In this document: piece after piece, positions 32,695-41,502 of the stretch
Position numbering within the stretch: position 1 is the stretch's first letter
How the letters are laid out: each line of letters begins with the position of its first letter
NCBI GenBank assembly: GCA_947454155.1
Contig: CANGIT010000007.1
Location: 62,001-126,000 of the forward strand
Source of the DNA: Chitinophagaceae bacterium
Lineage (GTDB): Bacteria; Bacteroidota; Bacteroidia; Chitinophagales; Chitinophagaceae
Direction of reading: 5' to 3'
Length of the DNA: 64,000 nucleotides
The notes under the pieces: generated by a model
Told to the model about the DNA's origin: nothing
Seen by the model: the letters and a program-made list of their open reading frames with translations, nothing else
Databases searched by the model: none
Translations under genes and position numbers: made by a program

Positions 32695-34773
32695 TTAAAT
32701 TTTATTCTTCATTTGCACCATAGTTAAAATGGTGGCGATGCCTACCAGTTCGTCGGTGTCATCAAACATTTCCACAAGCCACTTTACGATTCCTTTCGGG
32801 ATATCTGATCCTTTGGGCATTTGCACTTCGGGGTTGGGTTCTTTCAGTTCCTGGGCGGTTTTTTCTTTGCAGGTAAAGCGGATGTACAAAGAATTGCCGG
32901 CGTACATGGGTTTGGTGAAACGCAGTTCGTCGATGCCATAATTGAGTAAAACCGGATTCTTTTCATAGCTGTCTACAAACAAGCCGGCAGCAGCGCTCAT
33001 GATGAAATAGCCATGCGCCACCTGTTCTTCAAACATCGTGTTGTTGAAATCGGTGCTGATGATGTGGGCGTAGAAATGATCACCACTGAGGTCGGCAAAG
33101 CGGTCGATGTCTGCCGCGGTGATTTTACGTTTATCGGTAACAATCTGGTCGCCGATCTGCAATTCTTCGAAATATTTTCTGAATGGATGAATACCGCCGG
33201 TATTGCCTTTGGCATTGGGCTGGTACACGTTGCTGATAGCAGTGATCATGGTAGGAGAACCCTGGATAGCCGTGCGTTGCAGATAATGCTTCACCCCGCG
33301 CAAACCGCCCATCTCTTCGCCTCCGCCTGCACGGCCGGGACCTCCGTGTACAAGTAACGGTAATGGTGAGCCGTGACCGGTGCTTTCCTTCGCACATTCC
33401 TGATTGAGCACCAGGATGCGGCCATGATAGGATGCGGCACCCAGCACATATTGCTTGGCCATGCCCGGGCTGGAAGTGACAATTGAAGAGCAGAGACTGC
33501 CTTTCCCTTTCTTGCTGAGCTCGATGGCCTCTTCAATTCCGCGATAAGGCATGATGGTGCTTACCGGGCCAAAGGCTTCAACATTATGCGGCTCTTCGCT
33601 GCTGAACGGCGTTTTGTTCAGTAAAAGTAATGGACTCATGAAGGCGCCTTTTTCGGCATCAGCATCCACTACGTTTACGGTATCCAGTGCGCCAAATAAA
33701 ACTTCGGAAGAAGACAATAGCTTTTGTACCTGGCTTCTCACCTCCTCACGCTGATCCTTACCCGCCAAAGCCCCCATTCTTACTTTTTCATTGGAAGGGT
33801 TGCCAATCAATGTTTTCGACAATTCGGACCGCAACGATTGCCAAACATCTTCCATCTTGTTTTCGGGTACAAAAATCCTGCGAACGGCCGTACATTTTTG
33901 ACCGGCTTTGACCGTCATTTCTTTTTTCACCTCTTTGATGAAGATATCCCAATCGGGCTGCCCGGGTTCTACATCTTCTCCCAGAACCATACAATTCAGC
34001 GAATCGGCCTCCATGTTGAAAGGTACACTTTCCGACAGGATACTCGGATGCGATTTAAGGAGTAGACCTGTATGGGCAGAACCGGTGAAGGTGACAACAT
34101 CCTGCATGGTAACATAATCGAGCATGTTGCCGGCACTGCCACAAATCAGCTGCAGGGCACCTTCGGGCAAAATACCGGAAGTGATGATTTCCTTAACAAC
34201 AGCTTCGGTGAGAAAAGAAGTTACCGTGGCAGGTTTTACCACTGCGGGTACGCCTGCCAGTAAGTTAACGGCTATTTTCTCGAGCATGCCCCAAACCGGA
34301 AAATTGTAAGCATTGATATGAATGGCCACCCCTTCTTTCGGCACCAGCAAATGATGACCCATGAATGTATTTTGTTTGCTGAGATTGATGGCATCGCCAT
34401 CGAGGCAAAATGTTTCGTCGGGAAGTTTTCTGCGGAGAGAGGCATTGGAAAAAAGGTTGCCAATTCCGCCTTCGATGTCAATCCAGCTGTCGATGCGGGT
34501 AGCCCCGGTCAAAGCGCTGACGGCATAAAACTTTTCTTTTCTTTCCAGCAAATAAAGAGCGAGTGCTCTGAGCATGCGACCTCTTTCCTGGAAAGTCATT
34601 TTACGAAGTGCGGGGTTGCCTTGCTGGCGCGCATATTTCAATATGGCTTCAAAATCGAGGCCCTTTGTAGAAGCGGAAGCCACTGGTTCGCCCGTCACTG
34701 CATTAAATAATAACTGTCCGTCTCCGTCACCTTTTGTCCACTTGCCTAATATATAATTATCCAGCTTGTGCAT
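32695..34773 (-). CDS. paaZ: PaaZ bifunctional oxepin-CoA hydrolase / semialdehyde dehydrogenase
   Basis: A 692-residue fusion. The N-terminal aldehyde dehydrogenase (about 1-520) shows INAYNFPVWGMLEKIAVNLL, TFTGSAHTG, the Glu-bearing FNMEADSLN and the catalytic cysteine in KAGQKCTAVRR. The C-terminal MaoC hot-dog domain (about 540-690) shows DLSGDHFYAH and VAHGYFIMS for hydratase activity. In the phenylacetate pathway it opens the oxepin-CoA ring and oxidises the aldehyde. I start at 34773 (MHKLDNYILGKW), matching known PaaZ; an ATG six codons earlier also exists. The epoxidase genes paaABCDE are not in this window. Confidence 0.95.
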   Translation of the reverse strand: MHKLDNYILGKWTKGDGDGQLLFNAVTGEPVASASTKGLDFEAILKYARQQGNPALRKMTFQERGRMLRALALYLLERKEKFYAVSALTGATRIDSWIDIEGGIGNLFSNASLRRKLPDETFCLDGDAINLSKQNTFMGHHLLVPKEGVAIHINAYNFPVWGMLEKIAVNLLAGVPAVVKPATVTSFLTEAVVKEIITSGILPEGALQLICGSAGNMLDYVTMQDVVTFTGSAHTGLLLKSHPSILSESVPFNMEADSLNCMVLGEDVEPGQPDWDIFIKEVKKEMTVKAGQKCTAVRRIFVPENKMEDVWQSLRSELSKTLIGNPSNEKVRMGALAGKDQREEVRSQVQKLLSSSEVLFGALDTVNVVDADAEKGAFMSPLLLLNKTPFSSEEPHNVEAFGPVSTIMPYRGIEEAIELSKKGKGSLCSSIVTSSPGMAKQYVLGAASYHGRILVLNQECAKESTGHGSPLPLLVHGGPGRAGGGEEMGGLRGVKHYLQRTAIQGSPTMITAISNVYQPNAKGNTGGIHPFRKYFEELQIGDQIVTDKRKITAADIDRFADLSGDHFYAHIISTDFNNTMFEEQVAHGYFIMSAAAGLFVDSYEKNPVLLNYGIDELRFTKPMYAGNSLYIRFTCKEKTAQELKEPNPEVQMPKGSDIPKGIVKWLVEMFDDTDELVGIATILTMVQMKNKI

Positions 34774-34819
34774 GGTTATTTTTTGTGGCAAAGGTAGGGT
34801 GGATGAGGGATAGTTGATG

Positions 34820-35099
34820 CTGGGTGCTTGATGCTGGATACTGGATACTGGATGCTGGATGCTGGATACTGGATACTGGATGCTGGATACTGGATACTGG
34901 ATGCTGGGTGCTGGGTACTGGATACTGGATGCTGGATGCTGGGTGCTGGATACTGGATGCTGGATGCTGGATGCTGGATACTGGATGCTGGATGCTGGAT
35001 GCTGGATACTGGATGCTGGATGCTGGGTGCTGGATACTGGATGCTGGATGCTGGATGCTGGGTGCTGGGTACTGGATGCTGGGTGCTGGGTACTGGATT
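34820..35099 (+). repeat. Heptanucleotide array R2, 40 exact-length units
   Basis: 280 bp parse into 40 consecutive 7-bp units: mostly CTGGATG and CTGGATA, with CTGGGTG, CTGGGTA, one CTTGATG and a final CTGGATT. There is no indel. It fills most of the 456-bp gap between the 5' end of paaZ and the 3' end of adk. The rest of the gap holds the adk terminator and nothing else that I can identify. All three rightward frames through it are open and encode a Met-Leu-Asp-Ala-Gly-Tyr-Trp heptad, which I regard as an artefact. Confidence 0.95.
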
Positions 35100-35170
35100 T
35101 TTATTACAGTCTAATTGGATGTTTTACGGCTATTAGTGCCATTCCTAATTCCCTATACATGAGTATTCAT

Positions 35171-35201
35171 AAAACTAAAACCCACCATTTAAATGGTGGG
35201 T
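35171..35201 (-). terminator. Terminator of adk, perfect palindrome
   Basis: A 22-bp perfect palindrome occupies 35180-35201, with arms ACCCACCATTT and AAATGGTGGGT. On the minus strand it is followed by TTTTAGTTTT. It begins 29 bp after the adk stop codon. Confidence 0.8.
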
Positions 35202-35229
35202 CAGGGAAAATATTTTGAACAGCGAAATC

Positions 35230-35814
35230 TTATGCATCAACAATCCTGCTGTCAATCTCTTTACAGAGGCTATCGAAAATCTGATCGATGGAGCCTTCGC
35301 CGGGCAGCAAAGTCACTTTATTGAATTGTTTATAATAATCGGCAACGGCAGTTGTTTTTTTATGGTATTCTACGATACGTGCACGAATGACGTTTTCATT
35401 GGTATCATCGCTTCTGCCGCTGGTTTCACCACGTTTCATCAATCTTTTTACCAGTTCTTCTTCACTTACTTCCAGGGCGAGCATAACGGCGATGGGAGAT
35501 TTTTTAAGTTCGAGCAGTTTATCTAAAGCTTCGGCCTGAGCGGCGGTGCGGGGAAATCCATCAAATAAAAATCCTTTTACATTTTCGTTTTGATCGATGG
35601 CGGAGCTGATCATGCCAATCACCACTTCATCGGGTACCAGTTGGCCTTTGTCCATAAAACTTTTTGCTTCCATGCCCAATGCGGTTTCACGGGCGATTTC
35701 TGAACGTAACAAATCACCGGTACTCAAATGCTTGAAGCCATATTTTTCAATCAGTTTCTCACTTTGCGTACCTTTTCCGCTTCCCGGTGGACCAAAAAGA
35801 ATTAGATTAAACAT
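35230..35814 (-). CDS. adk: Adenylate kinase, short form
   Basis: A 194-residue enzyme interconverting AMP, ADP and ATP. P-loop GPPGSGKGTQ near residue 8, HLSTGDLLR (AMP site), DGFPRTAAQ, and RMKRGETSGRSDD where the lid would be. It lacks the longer zinc-type lid insertion, so it is the short variant, as usual in Bacteroidota. I start at 35814 (MFNLILFGPPG); in-frame upstream sequence is the leader. The leader from the -7 element at 35915 would be about 90-95 nt. Confidence 0.97.
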   Translation of the reverse strand: MFNLILFGPPGSGKGTQSEKLIEKYGFKHLSTGDLLRSEIARETALGMEAKSFMDKGQLVPDEVVIGMISSAIDQNENVKGFLFDGFPRTAAQAEALDKLLELKKSPIAVMLALEVSEEELVKRLMKRGETSGRSDDTNENVIRARIVEYHKKTTAVADYYKQFNKVTLLPGEGSIDQIFDSLCKEIDSRIVDA

Positions 35815-35914
35815 AAAACAAATGGTATAAAAATGTAAAGTTGTGCGATCTTCTCTGTTGTAGCGGCCGGTGAAACTTCTCCTTGCGCAATCGATGCCAC
35901 TGCATTTTACGGCA

Positions 35915-35922
35915 CAAATATA
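35915..35922 (-). promoter_or_regulatory. -7 element of adk
   Basis: On the minus strand the octamer is TATATTTG, matching TAnnTTTG. It implies a leader of about 90 nt before adk. I see no obvious riboswitch fold by eye. The 395-bp gap 35815-36209 otherwise holds only this and the divergent promoter at 36148-36179. Confidence 0.5.
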
Positions 35923-36147
35923 AGGTTTCATTAACGAAAAGGAGCATAATTGCACGTTTTTTTATCAATTTCAATAGATATTTCATAGAAATTCCTTTTT
36001 CTTTAGAAAGAGTTCAAGGGTTGTCTATTTTTTTTAAACTGTTTGACAGTGTGTTTTTTGTAAAGGGTAAAATTGACTTTCCTTCTCTTTGATTATTTGT
36101 TTTCCCATGGAGCATAGACATTTTGCCGTCTTCACAGGTCATTTTAT

Positions 36148-36179
36148 TTTGTTTTCACCCGATTAGAAACCTACTTTTG
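36148..36179 (+). promoter_or_regulatory. Promoter of the PLP aminotransferase gene
   Basis: TTTG at 36148-36151, a 20-bp spacer and TACTTTTG at 36172-36179 fit the Bacteroidota promoter pattern. The expected start is near 36186, about 24 nt before the ATG at 36210. Confidence 0.65.
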
Positions 36180-36209
36180 CGTTTTAAAGCAAGAAAAATC
36201 TCCATCTTC

Positions 36210-37475
36210 ATGGGAAATCCCAAATTCAGCCAGTTAGCCGAAACCCTTATCGGGTCTGAGATCGTTAAACTGGGCGGCATCATCAAAGAAAAAATCAAAC
36301 AAGGCGAAGCCATCTTCAATTATACGATTGGCGACTTTGATTCGGGTCAGTTTCCAATTCCTGAGGCGTTGAAACAAGGCATTATTGATGCTTATCATCA
36401 AGGCTACACCAACTATCCGCCTGCAGATGGAGAGATGGACCTGAGAATGGCGGTTGCTGAATTTTTGAAGAAAAGAGGAGGCCTGGATTACAGCGCTAAT
36501 GAAATTCTTATTTCCAATGGTGGTCGTCCATTGATTTATTCCATCTTCAGAAGCATTGTCGATAAGGGAGATAAGGTCATCTACCCTGTTCCGAGCTGGA
36601 ACAACAACCATTATACGCATTTTACTGAAGGGCAGCATATTCAGATTGAAGCCCTTCGAGAAAATAATTTCATGCCCACAGCGGCACAGATCACCCCACA
36701 TATCAAAGGTGCTACTTTGCTGGCGCTATGCTCTCCATTGAATCCTACCGGTACTGTGTTCAGCAAGGAAGAACTGGCCGCCATCTGCGACCTCGTGATT
36801 GCAGAAAATGAAAGCAGAGGCGAGGGCGAAAAGAAATTGTATGTGATGTACGACCAAATTTACTGGACATTGACTTTTGGCGAAACTGTGCATTACAACC
36901 CGGTTTCACTTCGTCCTAAGATGAAAGATTATACCGTATTTGTGGATGGCATCAGCAAAGCTTTTGCGGCTACAGGTGTGCGTGTGGGCTGGTCGATGGG
37001 TCCGGTAGAATTGCTCAATAAAATGAAAGCCATCAATAGCCATGTGGGCTCATGGGCTCCACTGGCCGAACAAAAAGCCACTGCCCGTTTCTTATCCGAC
37101 GAAAAACAACTCAACGAATATTTCATCCATTTCAAAAATGAAGTCTCTTATCGTTTGACTCATCTTTATGAAGGTTTCATGCAGTTGAAACAAGAGGGAT
37201 TTTCGGTGGATGCCATCGCTCCACAGGCAGCGATTTACCTTACCGTACAAATCGACCTGGTGGGTAAAAAATTACCTAACGGTCAAACTATCATTAACCA
37301 ACAGGCAGTAACCGATTTCATTCTTGATGAAGCCAAACTGGCCTTGGTTCCATTTGGATTCTTCGGTGCCGATAAGGAAAACAACTGGTATCGGATCAGC
37401 GTGGGTTGCAGTAAAAAAGAAGAGATTCCGGATGTGATCAATAGTTTGCGAAATGCACTGAAAAAATTATCGTAA
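36210..37475 (+). CDS. PLP-dependent class I/II aminotransferase
   Basis: A 421-residue fold-type I enzyme. The aspartate-aminotransferase-like features are GYTNYPPADGEMDLRMAVAEF, the ISNGGRPLIYSIFRSI cofactor loop, CSPLNPTGTVFSKEEL, YDQIYWTL and the PLP lysine in VDGISKAFAATGVRVGW. The substrate is not clear from the motifs. I start at 36210 (MGNPKFSQLAETL), which follows a good promoter; the open frame reaches further upstream but crosses that promoter. A bidirectional terminator follows. Confidence 0.9.
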   Translation: MGNPKFSQLAETLIGSEIVKLGGIIKEKIKQGEAIFNYTIGDFDSGQFPIPEALKQGIIDAYHQGYTNYPPADGEMDLRMAVAEFLKKRGGLDYSANEILISNGGRPLIYSIFRSIVDKGDKVIYPVPSWNNNHYTHFTEGQHIQIEALRENNFMPTAAQITPHIKGATLLALCSPLNPTGTVFSKEELAAICDLVIAENESRGEGEKKLYVMYDQIYWTLTFGETVHYNPVSLRPKMKDYTVFVDGISKAFAATGVRVGWSMGPVELLNKMKAINSHVGSWAPLAEQKATARFLSDEKQLNEYFIHFKNEVSYRLTHLYEGFMQLKQEGFSVDAIAPQAAIYLTVQIDLVGKKLPNGQTIINQQAVTDFILDEAKLALVPFGFFGADKENNWYRISVGCSKKEEIPDVINSLRNALKKLS

Positions 37476-37476
37476 G

Positions 37477-37512
37477 AAAAAGGCGGTTTCAAATTTTGAA
37501 ACCGCCTTTTTT
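37477..37512. terminator. Bidirectional Rho-independent terminator
   Basis: GGCGGTTTCAAA (37482-37493) and TTTGAAACCGCC (37495-37506) pair over 12 bp. Runs of T follow on both strands. It serves the aminotransferase gene (+) and the small protein gene at 37511 (-); the last T bases overlap that gene's stop codon. Confidence 0.88.
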
Positions 37513-37759
37513 AATTCAGGTTACTGATAAACACAAAGGGCTTTTCTTTCCGGCTTCTGATCAGCTTCTTCATTTCCACCTTGTTGTTGTATATCTTGTA
37601 TTTATTGAGATCGATGAGTTCGTGTGTAGATACGAAATGGTCGAGACGCTCCACATGAAAAAGCATCTCATGTAATGAATTCACCTCAAGCTCCATGGCT
37701 TGTGGCGACATCACTTCTTGATTAAATAAAACCAGCAGGTCGCGATTGGATTTATTCAT
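37511..37759 (-). CDS. Small conserved-looking protein, unrecognised
   Basis: An 82-residue soluble protein rich in charged residues (NKSNRDLLVLFNQEVMSPQ, VERLDHFVSTHELIDLNK, MKKLIRSRKEKPFVFISNLN). It has no signal peptide or membrane segment and is mostly predicted helix. I recognise no family. It ends inside the bidirectional terminator and starts 19 bp downstream of the small lipoprotein gene at 37779 on the same strand, so the two probably share a transcript. Confidence 0.6.
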   Translation of the reverse strand: MNKSNRDLLVLFNQEVMSPQAMELEVNSLHEMLFHVERLDHFVSTHELIDLNKYKIYNNKVEMKKLIRSRKEKPFVFISNLN

Positions 37760-37778
37760 TGGGGGTTATTCTATTCAA

Positions 37779-37904
37779 TCATTTGTATCCTACAAAACCG
37801 CGTTCATTTGGGCAACCGCAGAATACTTTTTTTGCCGAGCATCCTGTAGCTATAATTACCAAACAAACCAGTATCACAGATAGCAATTTTAAGGAAAATT
37901 TCAT
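37779..37904 (-). CDS. 41-residue putative lipoprotein
   Basis: A short frame with an ATG at 37904 encodes a basic start (MKFSLK), a hydrophobic stretch (LLSVILVCLVIIA), a lipobox-like TGCS with Cys at residue 22, and a mature tail of only 20 residues (KKVFCGCPNERGFVGYK) containing CGCP. The complete lipoprotein signal followed at once by a compact Cys/Gly tail makes chance unlikely. It precedes the 82-residue gene on the same strand. Many Bacteroidota encode such tiny lipoproteins of unknown role. The frame was read by hand and ends in TGA. Confidence 0.65.
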   Translation of the reverse strand: MKFSLKLLSVILVCLVIIATGCSAKKVFCGCPNERGFVGYK

Positions 37905-38052
37905 TCTGATGTTTTTATTTTTTTAAGCAGCCAATCGAATTGAAAATAAGATAACACATCGTTGTAACATCTCAGCTACAGGATATTACTCTTAGTTTTC
38001 AAAAATATTCGTAACAAAATAAACTAATTTCACCGGAAATTATTGCCTTTTT

Positions 38053-39084
38053 TTGAAAAGCGTTGTTAACATCCCGGAAAATTTATCCTCCCGTCGGATT
38101 TTAGTAGCCCCGCTCGACTGGGGTTTGGGGCATTATACCCGTTGCATTCCGCTCATCGGTCAATTGATGAAACAAAATAACGAGGTTTTTGTTGCGGCCT
38201 CCGGACCCGGAGCTCTTCTCATACAAGAAGCTTTTCCCACAATTCCCATTTTACCAATATCAGGCTACGACATTCACTACCCCAAAAACGGTCGATTTTT
38301 TTTTCTCTCCATGATCCGGCAGCTGCCACGACTGGCCGTTGCAGTCAAAAAAGAAGAGGAATGGTTACAACAACAAATGAATGAGTACCATTTCGATATA
38401 GTGATCAGCGACAACCGTTTGGGCATGCATACACCCGATGCGCATTGTGTTTTCATCACCCATCAACTCGCGATCCAAACCGGTTCCAATTTTTTAAACA
38501 CACTGGTTAAACGCATCAACTATCATTTCATAGAACAATTCAACGAATGCTGGGTGCCTGATAATGAAGCAGAAGACAACCTCTCAGGATTATTATCGCA
38601 TCCTAAAAAACCGCCTCATCTACCCATTAGATACATAGGCTGGCTTTCGCGTTTCCATCCAAATGTCTGCGAAAAAAAATACAAACTGGTTTTTGTGATT
38701 TCGGGCCCCGAGCCTCAACGAACAATTTTTGAGAACATCATTTTCAAACTAGCCCCTCAACTGGAAGGAGAAATGGTTATTGTGAGAGGATTGCCCGAAG
38801 CCACTGAACATAGCAATCAATTGCCTCAAAACATTACCGCTTATCATCACCTGGCTGCCGATCAGCTTTCCCTGATGATGCAAATGGCAGAATGGGTAGT
38901 TTGCAGATCGGGCTATTCAACGCTGATGGACCTGAAGGCGATTGCACAAAAAGCAATATTGGTGCCTACGCCCGGACAAACCGAACAGGAATATTTGGCC
39001 CAATACCTGAGTGATGGCCAACGCTTCGTAATGATTCATCAACAAGCATTGAACTGTAAAAGCCTGCTGTCGGCGATGGAATGA
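38053..39084 (+). CDS. MurG-like (GT28/GT-B) glycosyltransferase
   Basis: A 343-residue GT-B enzyme. The N-terminal domain begins RILVAPLDWGLGHYTRCIPLI with the glycine-rich DWGLGH loop, and the C-terminal domain shows LVFVISGPEPQR, NITAYHHLAADQLSLMMQMAEWVVCRSGYSTLMDL and TPGQTEQEYLAQYL, the nucleotide-sugar site of the MurG/UGT group. The substrate is unknown. The only start I can place is TTG at 38053, since the next ATG lies well inside the domain. That start is uncertain. Confidence 0.85.
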   Translation: MKSVVNIPENLSSRRILVAPLDWGLGHYTRCIPLIGQLMKQNNEVFVAASGPGALLIQEAFPTIPILPISGYDIHYPKNGRFFFLSMIRQLPRLAVAVKKEEEWLQQQMNEYHFDIVISDNRLGMHTPDAHCVFITHQLAIQTGSNFLNTLVKRINYHFIEQFNECWVPDNEAEDNLSGLLSHPKKPPHLPIRYIGWLSRFHPNVCEKKYKLVFVISGPEPQRTIFENIIFKLAPQLEGEMVIVRGLPEATEHSNQLPQNITAYHHLAADQLSLMMQMAEWVVCRSGYSTLMDLKAIAQKAILVPTPGQTEQEYLAQYLSDGQRFVMIHQQALNCKSLLSAME

Positions 39085-39152
39085 CATTCGAAAGGATGTC
39101 ATCTAACGATGTGCTCAGCCTCAACTTATTATCTTTACAAAAATCAAAGTCC

Positions 39153-39956
39153 ATGTCTTCAATTTTTTTCACCACTATTCAAACCCATCTGATATGGGAA
39201 GACAAAGCTGCCAACCTTGCTGCCTTCGAAAAAAAAATCAGTGCCATCGAAGGACCTAAAGGCATTGTGGTTTTGCCGGAGATGTTCAGTACAGGTTTTA
39301 GCATGCAACCCGAAAAGCTGGCGGAGAAAATGAGCGGAGAGACCGTGCACTGGATGAAAAGAGTGGCGCGTGACCAACGGATCATTCTTACCGGCAGTGT
39401 GATTATCGAAGATGAAGGACAATATTTCAACAGGCTGATTTGGATGATGCCCGATGGCAATTGCGGGTACTACGACAAAAGGCACCGGTTTGCTTTTGCG
39501 GGCGAAGACTTGCACTATGCTGCAGGCAACAATCGGTTGATCACCTCAGTGAATGGCTGGAAAATCAACCTGCAAATCTGTTACGACCTGCGTTTCCCTG
39601 TATGGGCCCGCCAACAATCCGAAAAGAATGAAACCTTCACACCCGAGTATGACATTCTGGTTTATGTGGCCAACTGGCCCGAGCGCAGAAGTCATGCCTG
39701 GAAAACCTTGCTCTGCGCACGTGCCATCGAAAACCAATGTTATGTGGTAGGGGTCAACCGTGTAGGCGAAGATGGACATGGCATTTACCATAGTGGCGAC
39801 AGCATGATCATCGATCCTATGGGAGAAGTGTTGTACCATATGGCCCATGAGGAAGATGTTTTTACCATTCAGCTGGATCGGTCACACCTTAATGAAGTGA
39901 GAACAAAACTTCCATTTTTGAAAGATGCCGATAGTTTTTTGTTGAGAAGCGAATAA
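39153..39956 (+). CDS. Omega-amidase / nitrilase family hydrolase (YafV-like)
   Basis: A 267-residue carbon-nitrogen hydrolase with the catalytic triad Glu43 (LPEMFSTGF), Lys109 (YYDKRHRF) and Cys143 (QICYDLRFP). The motifs FSTGFSMQ and YDKRHRFAFAGED are those of YafV and Nit2, which remove ammonia from alpha-ketoglutaramate and similar amides (metabolite repair). I start at 39153 (MSSIFFTTIQTHLIWED); an upstream ATG at 39081 overlaps the glycosyltransferase gene. It is convergent with the S41 peptidase, 1 bp apart. Confidence 0.94.
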   Translation: MSSIFFTTIQTHLIWEDKAANLAAFEKKISAIEGPKGIVVLPEMFSTGFSMQPEKLAEKMSGETVHWMKRVARDQRIILTGSVIIEDEGQYFNRLIWMMPDGNCGYYDKRHRFAFAGEDLHYAAGNNRLITSVNGWKINLQICYDLRFPVWARQQSEKNETFTPEYDILVYVANWPERRSHAWKTLLCARAIENQCYVVGVNRVGEDGHGIYHSGDSMIIDPMGEVLYHMAHEEDVFTIQLDRSHLNEVRTKLPFLKDADSFLLRSE

Positions 39957-39957
39957 A

Positions 39958-41502
39958 TCAATGTTTTGCCCTCTCGCTATCGTTTAGAATCATTTGTTTG
40001 ACCACCTCCAGCTTCTTATCTCTTCCCTGTTTTACAAATTCATAATCGGTAGGAATGATGACATCAGGAATGATGCCGGTGCCTGTTTTTTCTCCATGAT
40101 GATATTGTACCATTCTGAAAAGCGGCATCCTGAGTCTTGTCTTGGTGTTTGGCAAAGTAACGGTGGGCAACATGATACCGTTATTGCCGTACCATCCACC
40201 GCCGGTTTCCTCTCCTACAACAATTACATTGGGCCTCCCTTTCACAACATTGGTAAATAGTGTGGATGCCGAAAACGTAGGCCCGTTCACCAGCACGTAA
40301 ACTTTTCCATTGAAATGGTTTTTCTTTTTTGGGGGAAAGAATTTTCGCTCATACACATCCAGATGATATTTGCCATCCTTGTGCCTGGTAGTCATGGCCC
40401 AGGACTGCAGTTGATTGAACCACTTTCCGCTAAACATTGAAGTGTAGGGATGTAGTGAACGGGTAAGTGCATAACAGCTATCGCTGATGCGGAATGAAGT
40501 ATCGCTGATGTACTTGGTCAACAGGATGCAGGTGTTCACATCTCCGCCGCCGTTGCTGCGCAAGTCGATGATCAGCTGTTGGATCTGCTTGTTTTTGAGT
40601 TGCTTGAATGATTTTCTGAAAAAAGAACGAAGCCTGCCGCCGGCAAAAGTATTAAGACTCATGCGGGCATACATGCCTGTACTGTCGATGGTTAGTGAGC
40701 GTTTAAGTGTGATGCTTTTTACTGCAGGTACAAGCGTTGATGTTTTTTTATGGACTTCGTCTTTTTTGATGCTGTCTTTTTCGGGCCGGTATAGCGGCAA
40801 GTATGTTTCGGCAGGATGGCCGGTACTGTCGATGTAGTTTATTTTATAGCGATCGCTCAATCCAAAAATGTTTCTGTGCAGCAGCGGAAAACTGCCACTG
40901 ATGCGGATATAATTGACATTGTGTGCGTAACCATCTTCGCGCAAATAGCCGAGCATGTGTGCAATCAAATCATGCGCTCCCATATCATTGATGGCGGCAA
41001 CCAGGGTTCCTCGCTTGAAAATACTGTCGTGGCGGTTCATGTTGCCGATGACGGCCATGGTGTCATTCCATACTTTCAAAGAAAGCGGAAAGAATGAAAA
41101 TTGTTTGTTCTTTGACCATCGGTCGTAGTTCTTACTGGTGGCGATTCCCGTATGACCACAATGGATTTTATTGATCATAGGTGCAGCCACATGCCAAACA
41201 AAATCCCTTTCGGTCATACTGTCTTGAATCTTGTTGTAATAGTAATCGAAATAAACATCCATGCTGTCTTTGGACGTGTACCAATAAAGAGAAGGATGTT
41301 TAGACTCTAGCACTTTTTGCATCAGTCGGTAATCTGCCCTTAAACTTTGTGGATCATACTTTTTTTCGGGGTGATAACTTTTCGATGTTGATGTACAGGA
41401 AATGAAAGTGATTGTCATCATCAATAGAAGCTTCACGAAACCGTGACGATAGATGTAGGGCTTTATAAATTGGATAAGGGATATGTTTTGATGAAACGGC
41501 AT
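39958..41502 (-). CDS. S41 family (C-terminal processing type) peptidase, lipoprotein
   Basis: A product of up to 514 residues. A hydrophobic segment followed by ISC (lipobox at about residues 33-36) points to a lipoprotein. The S41 core has QQLIIDLRSNGGGDVNTC, then VYVLVNGPTFSASTLFTNVV with the catalytic Ser of the PTFSAS motif, and VVGEETGGGWYGNN. The region between residues 60 and 170 is a helical N-terminal domain. The start is uncertain: ATG at 41502 gives a long basic leader, while GTG at 41436 gives a more typical signal (MKLLLMMTITFISC). It cleaves unknown periplasmic proteins. Confidence 0.9.
   Translation of the reverse strand: MPFHQNISLIQFIKPYIYRHGFVKLLLMMTITFISCTSTSKSYHPEKKYDPQSLRADYRLMQKVLESKHPSLYWYTSKDSMDVYFDYYYNKIQDSMTERDFVWHVAAPMINKIHCGHTGIATSKNYDRWSKNKQFSFFPLSLKVWNDTMAVIGNMNRHDSIFKRGTLVAAINDMGAHDLIAHMLGYLREDGYAHNVNYIRISGSFPLLHRNIFGLSDRYKINYIDSTGHPAETYLPLYRPEKDSIKKDEVHKKTSTLVPAVKSITLKRSLTIDSTGMYARMSLNTFAGGRLRSFFRKSFKQLKNKQIQQLIIDLRSNGGGDVNTCILLTKYISDTSFRISDSCYALTRSLHPYTSMFSGKWFNQLQSWAMTTRHKDGKYHLDVYERKFFPPKKKNHFNGKVYVLVNGPTFSASTLFTNVVKGRPNVIVVGEETGGGWYGNNGIMLPTVTLPNTKTRLRMPLFRMVQYHHGEKTGTGIIPDVIIPTDYEFVKQGRDKKLEVVKQMILNDSERAKH

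Noticed and set aside
34824..35218. Open frames of 96-119 residues encoding Met-Leu-Asp-Ala-Gly-Tyr-Trp heptads
   Set aside because: They are read-through of the 7-bp DNA repeat in all three frames; the same period appears regardless of frame, and none has a conserved start or signal.
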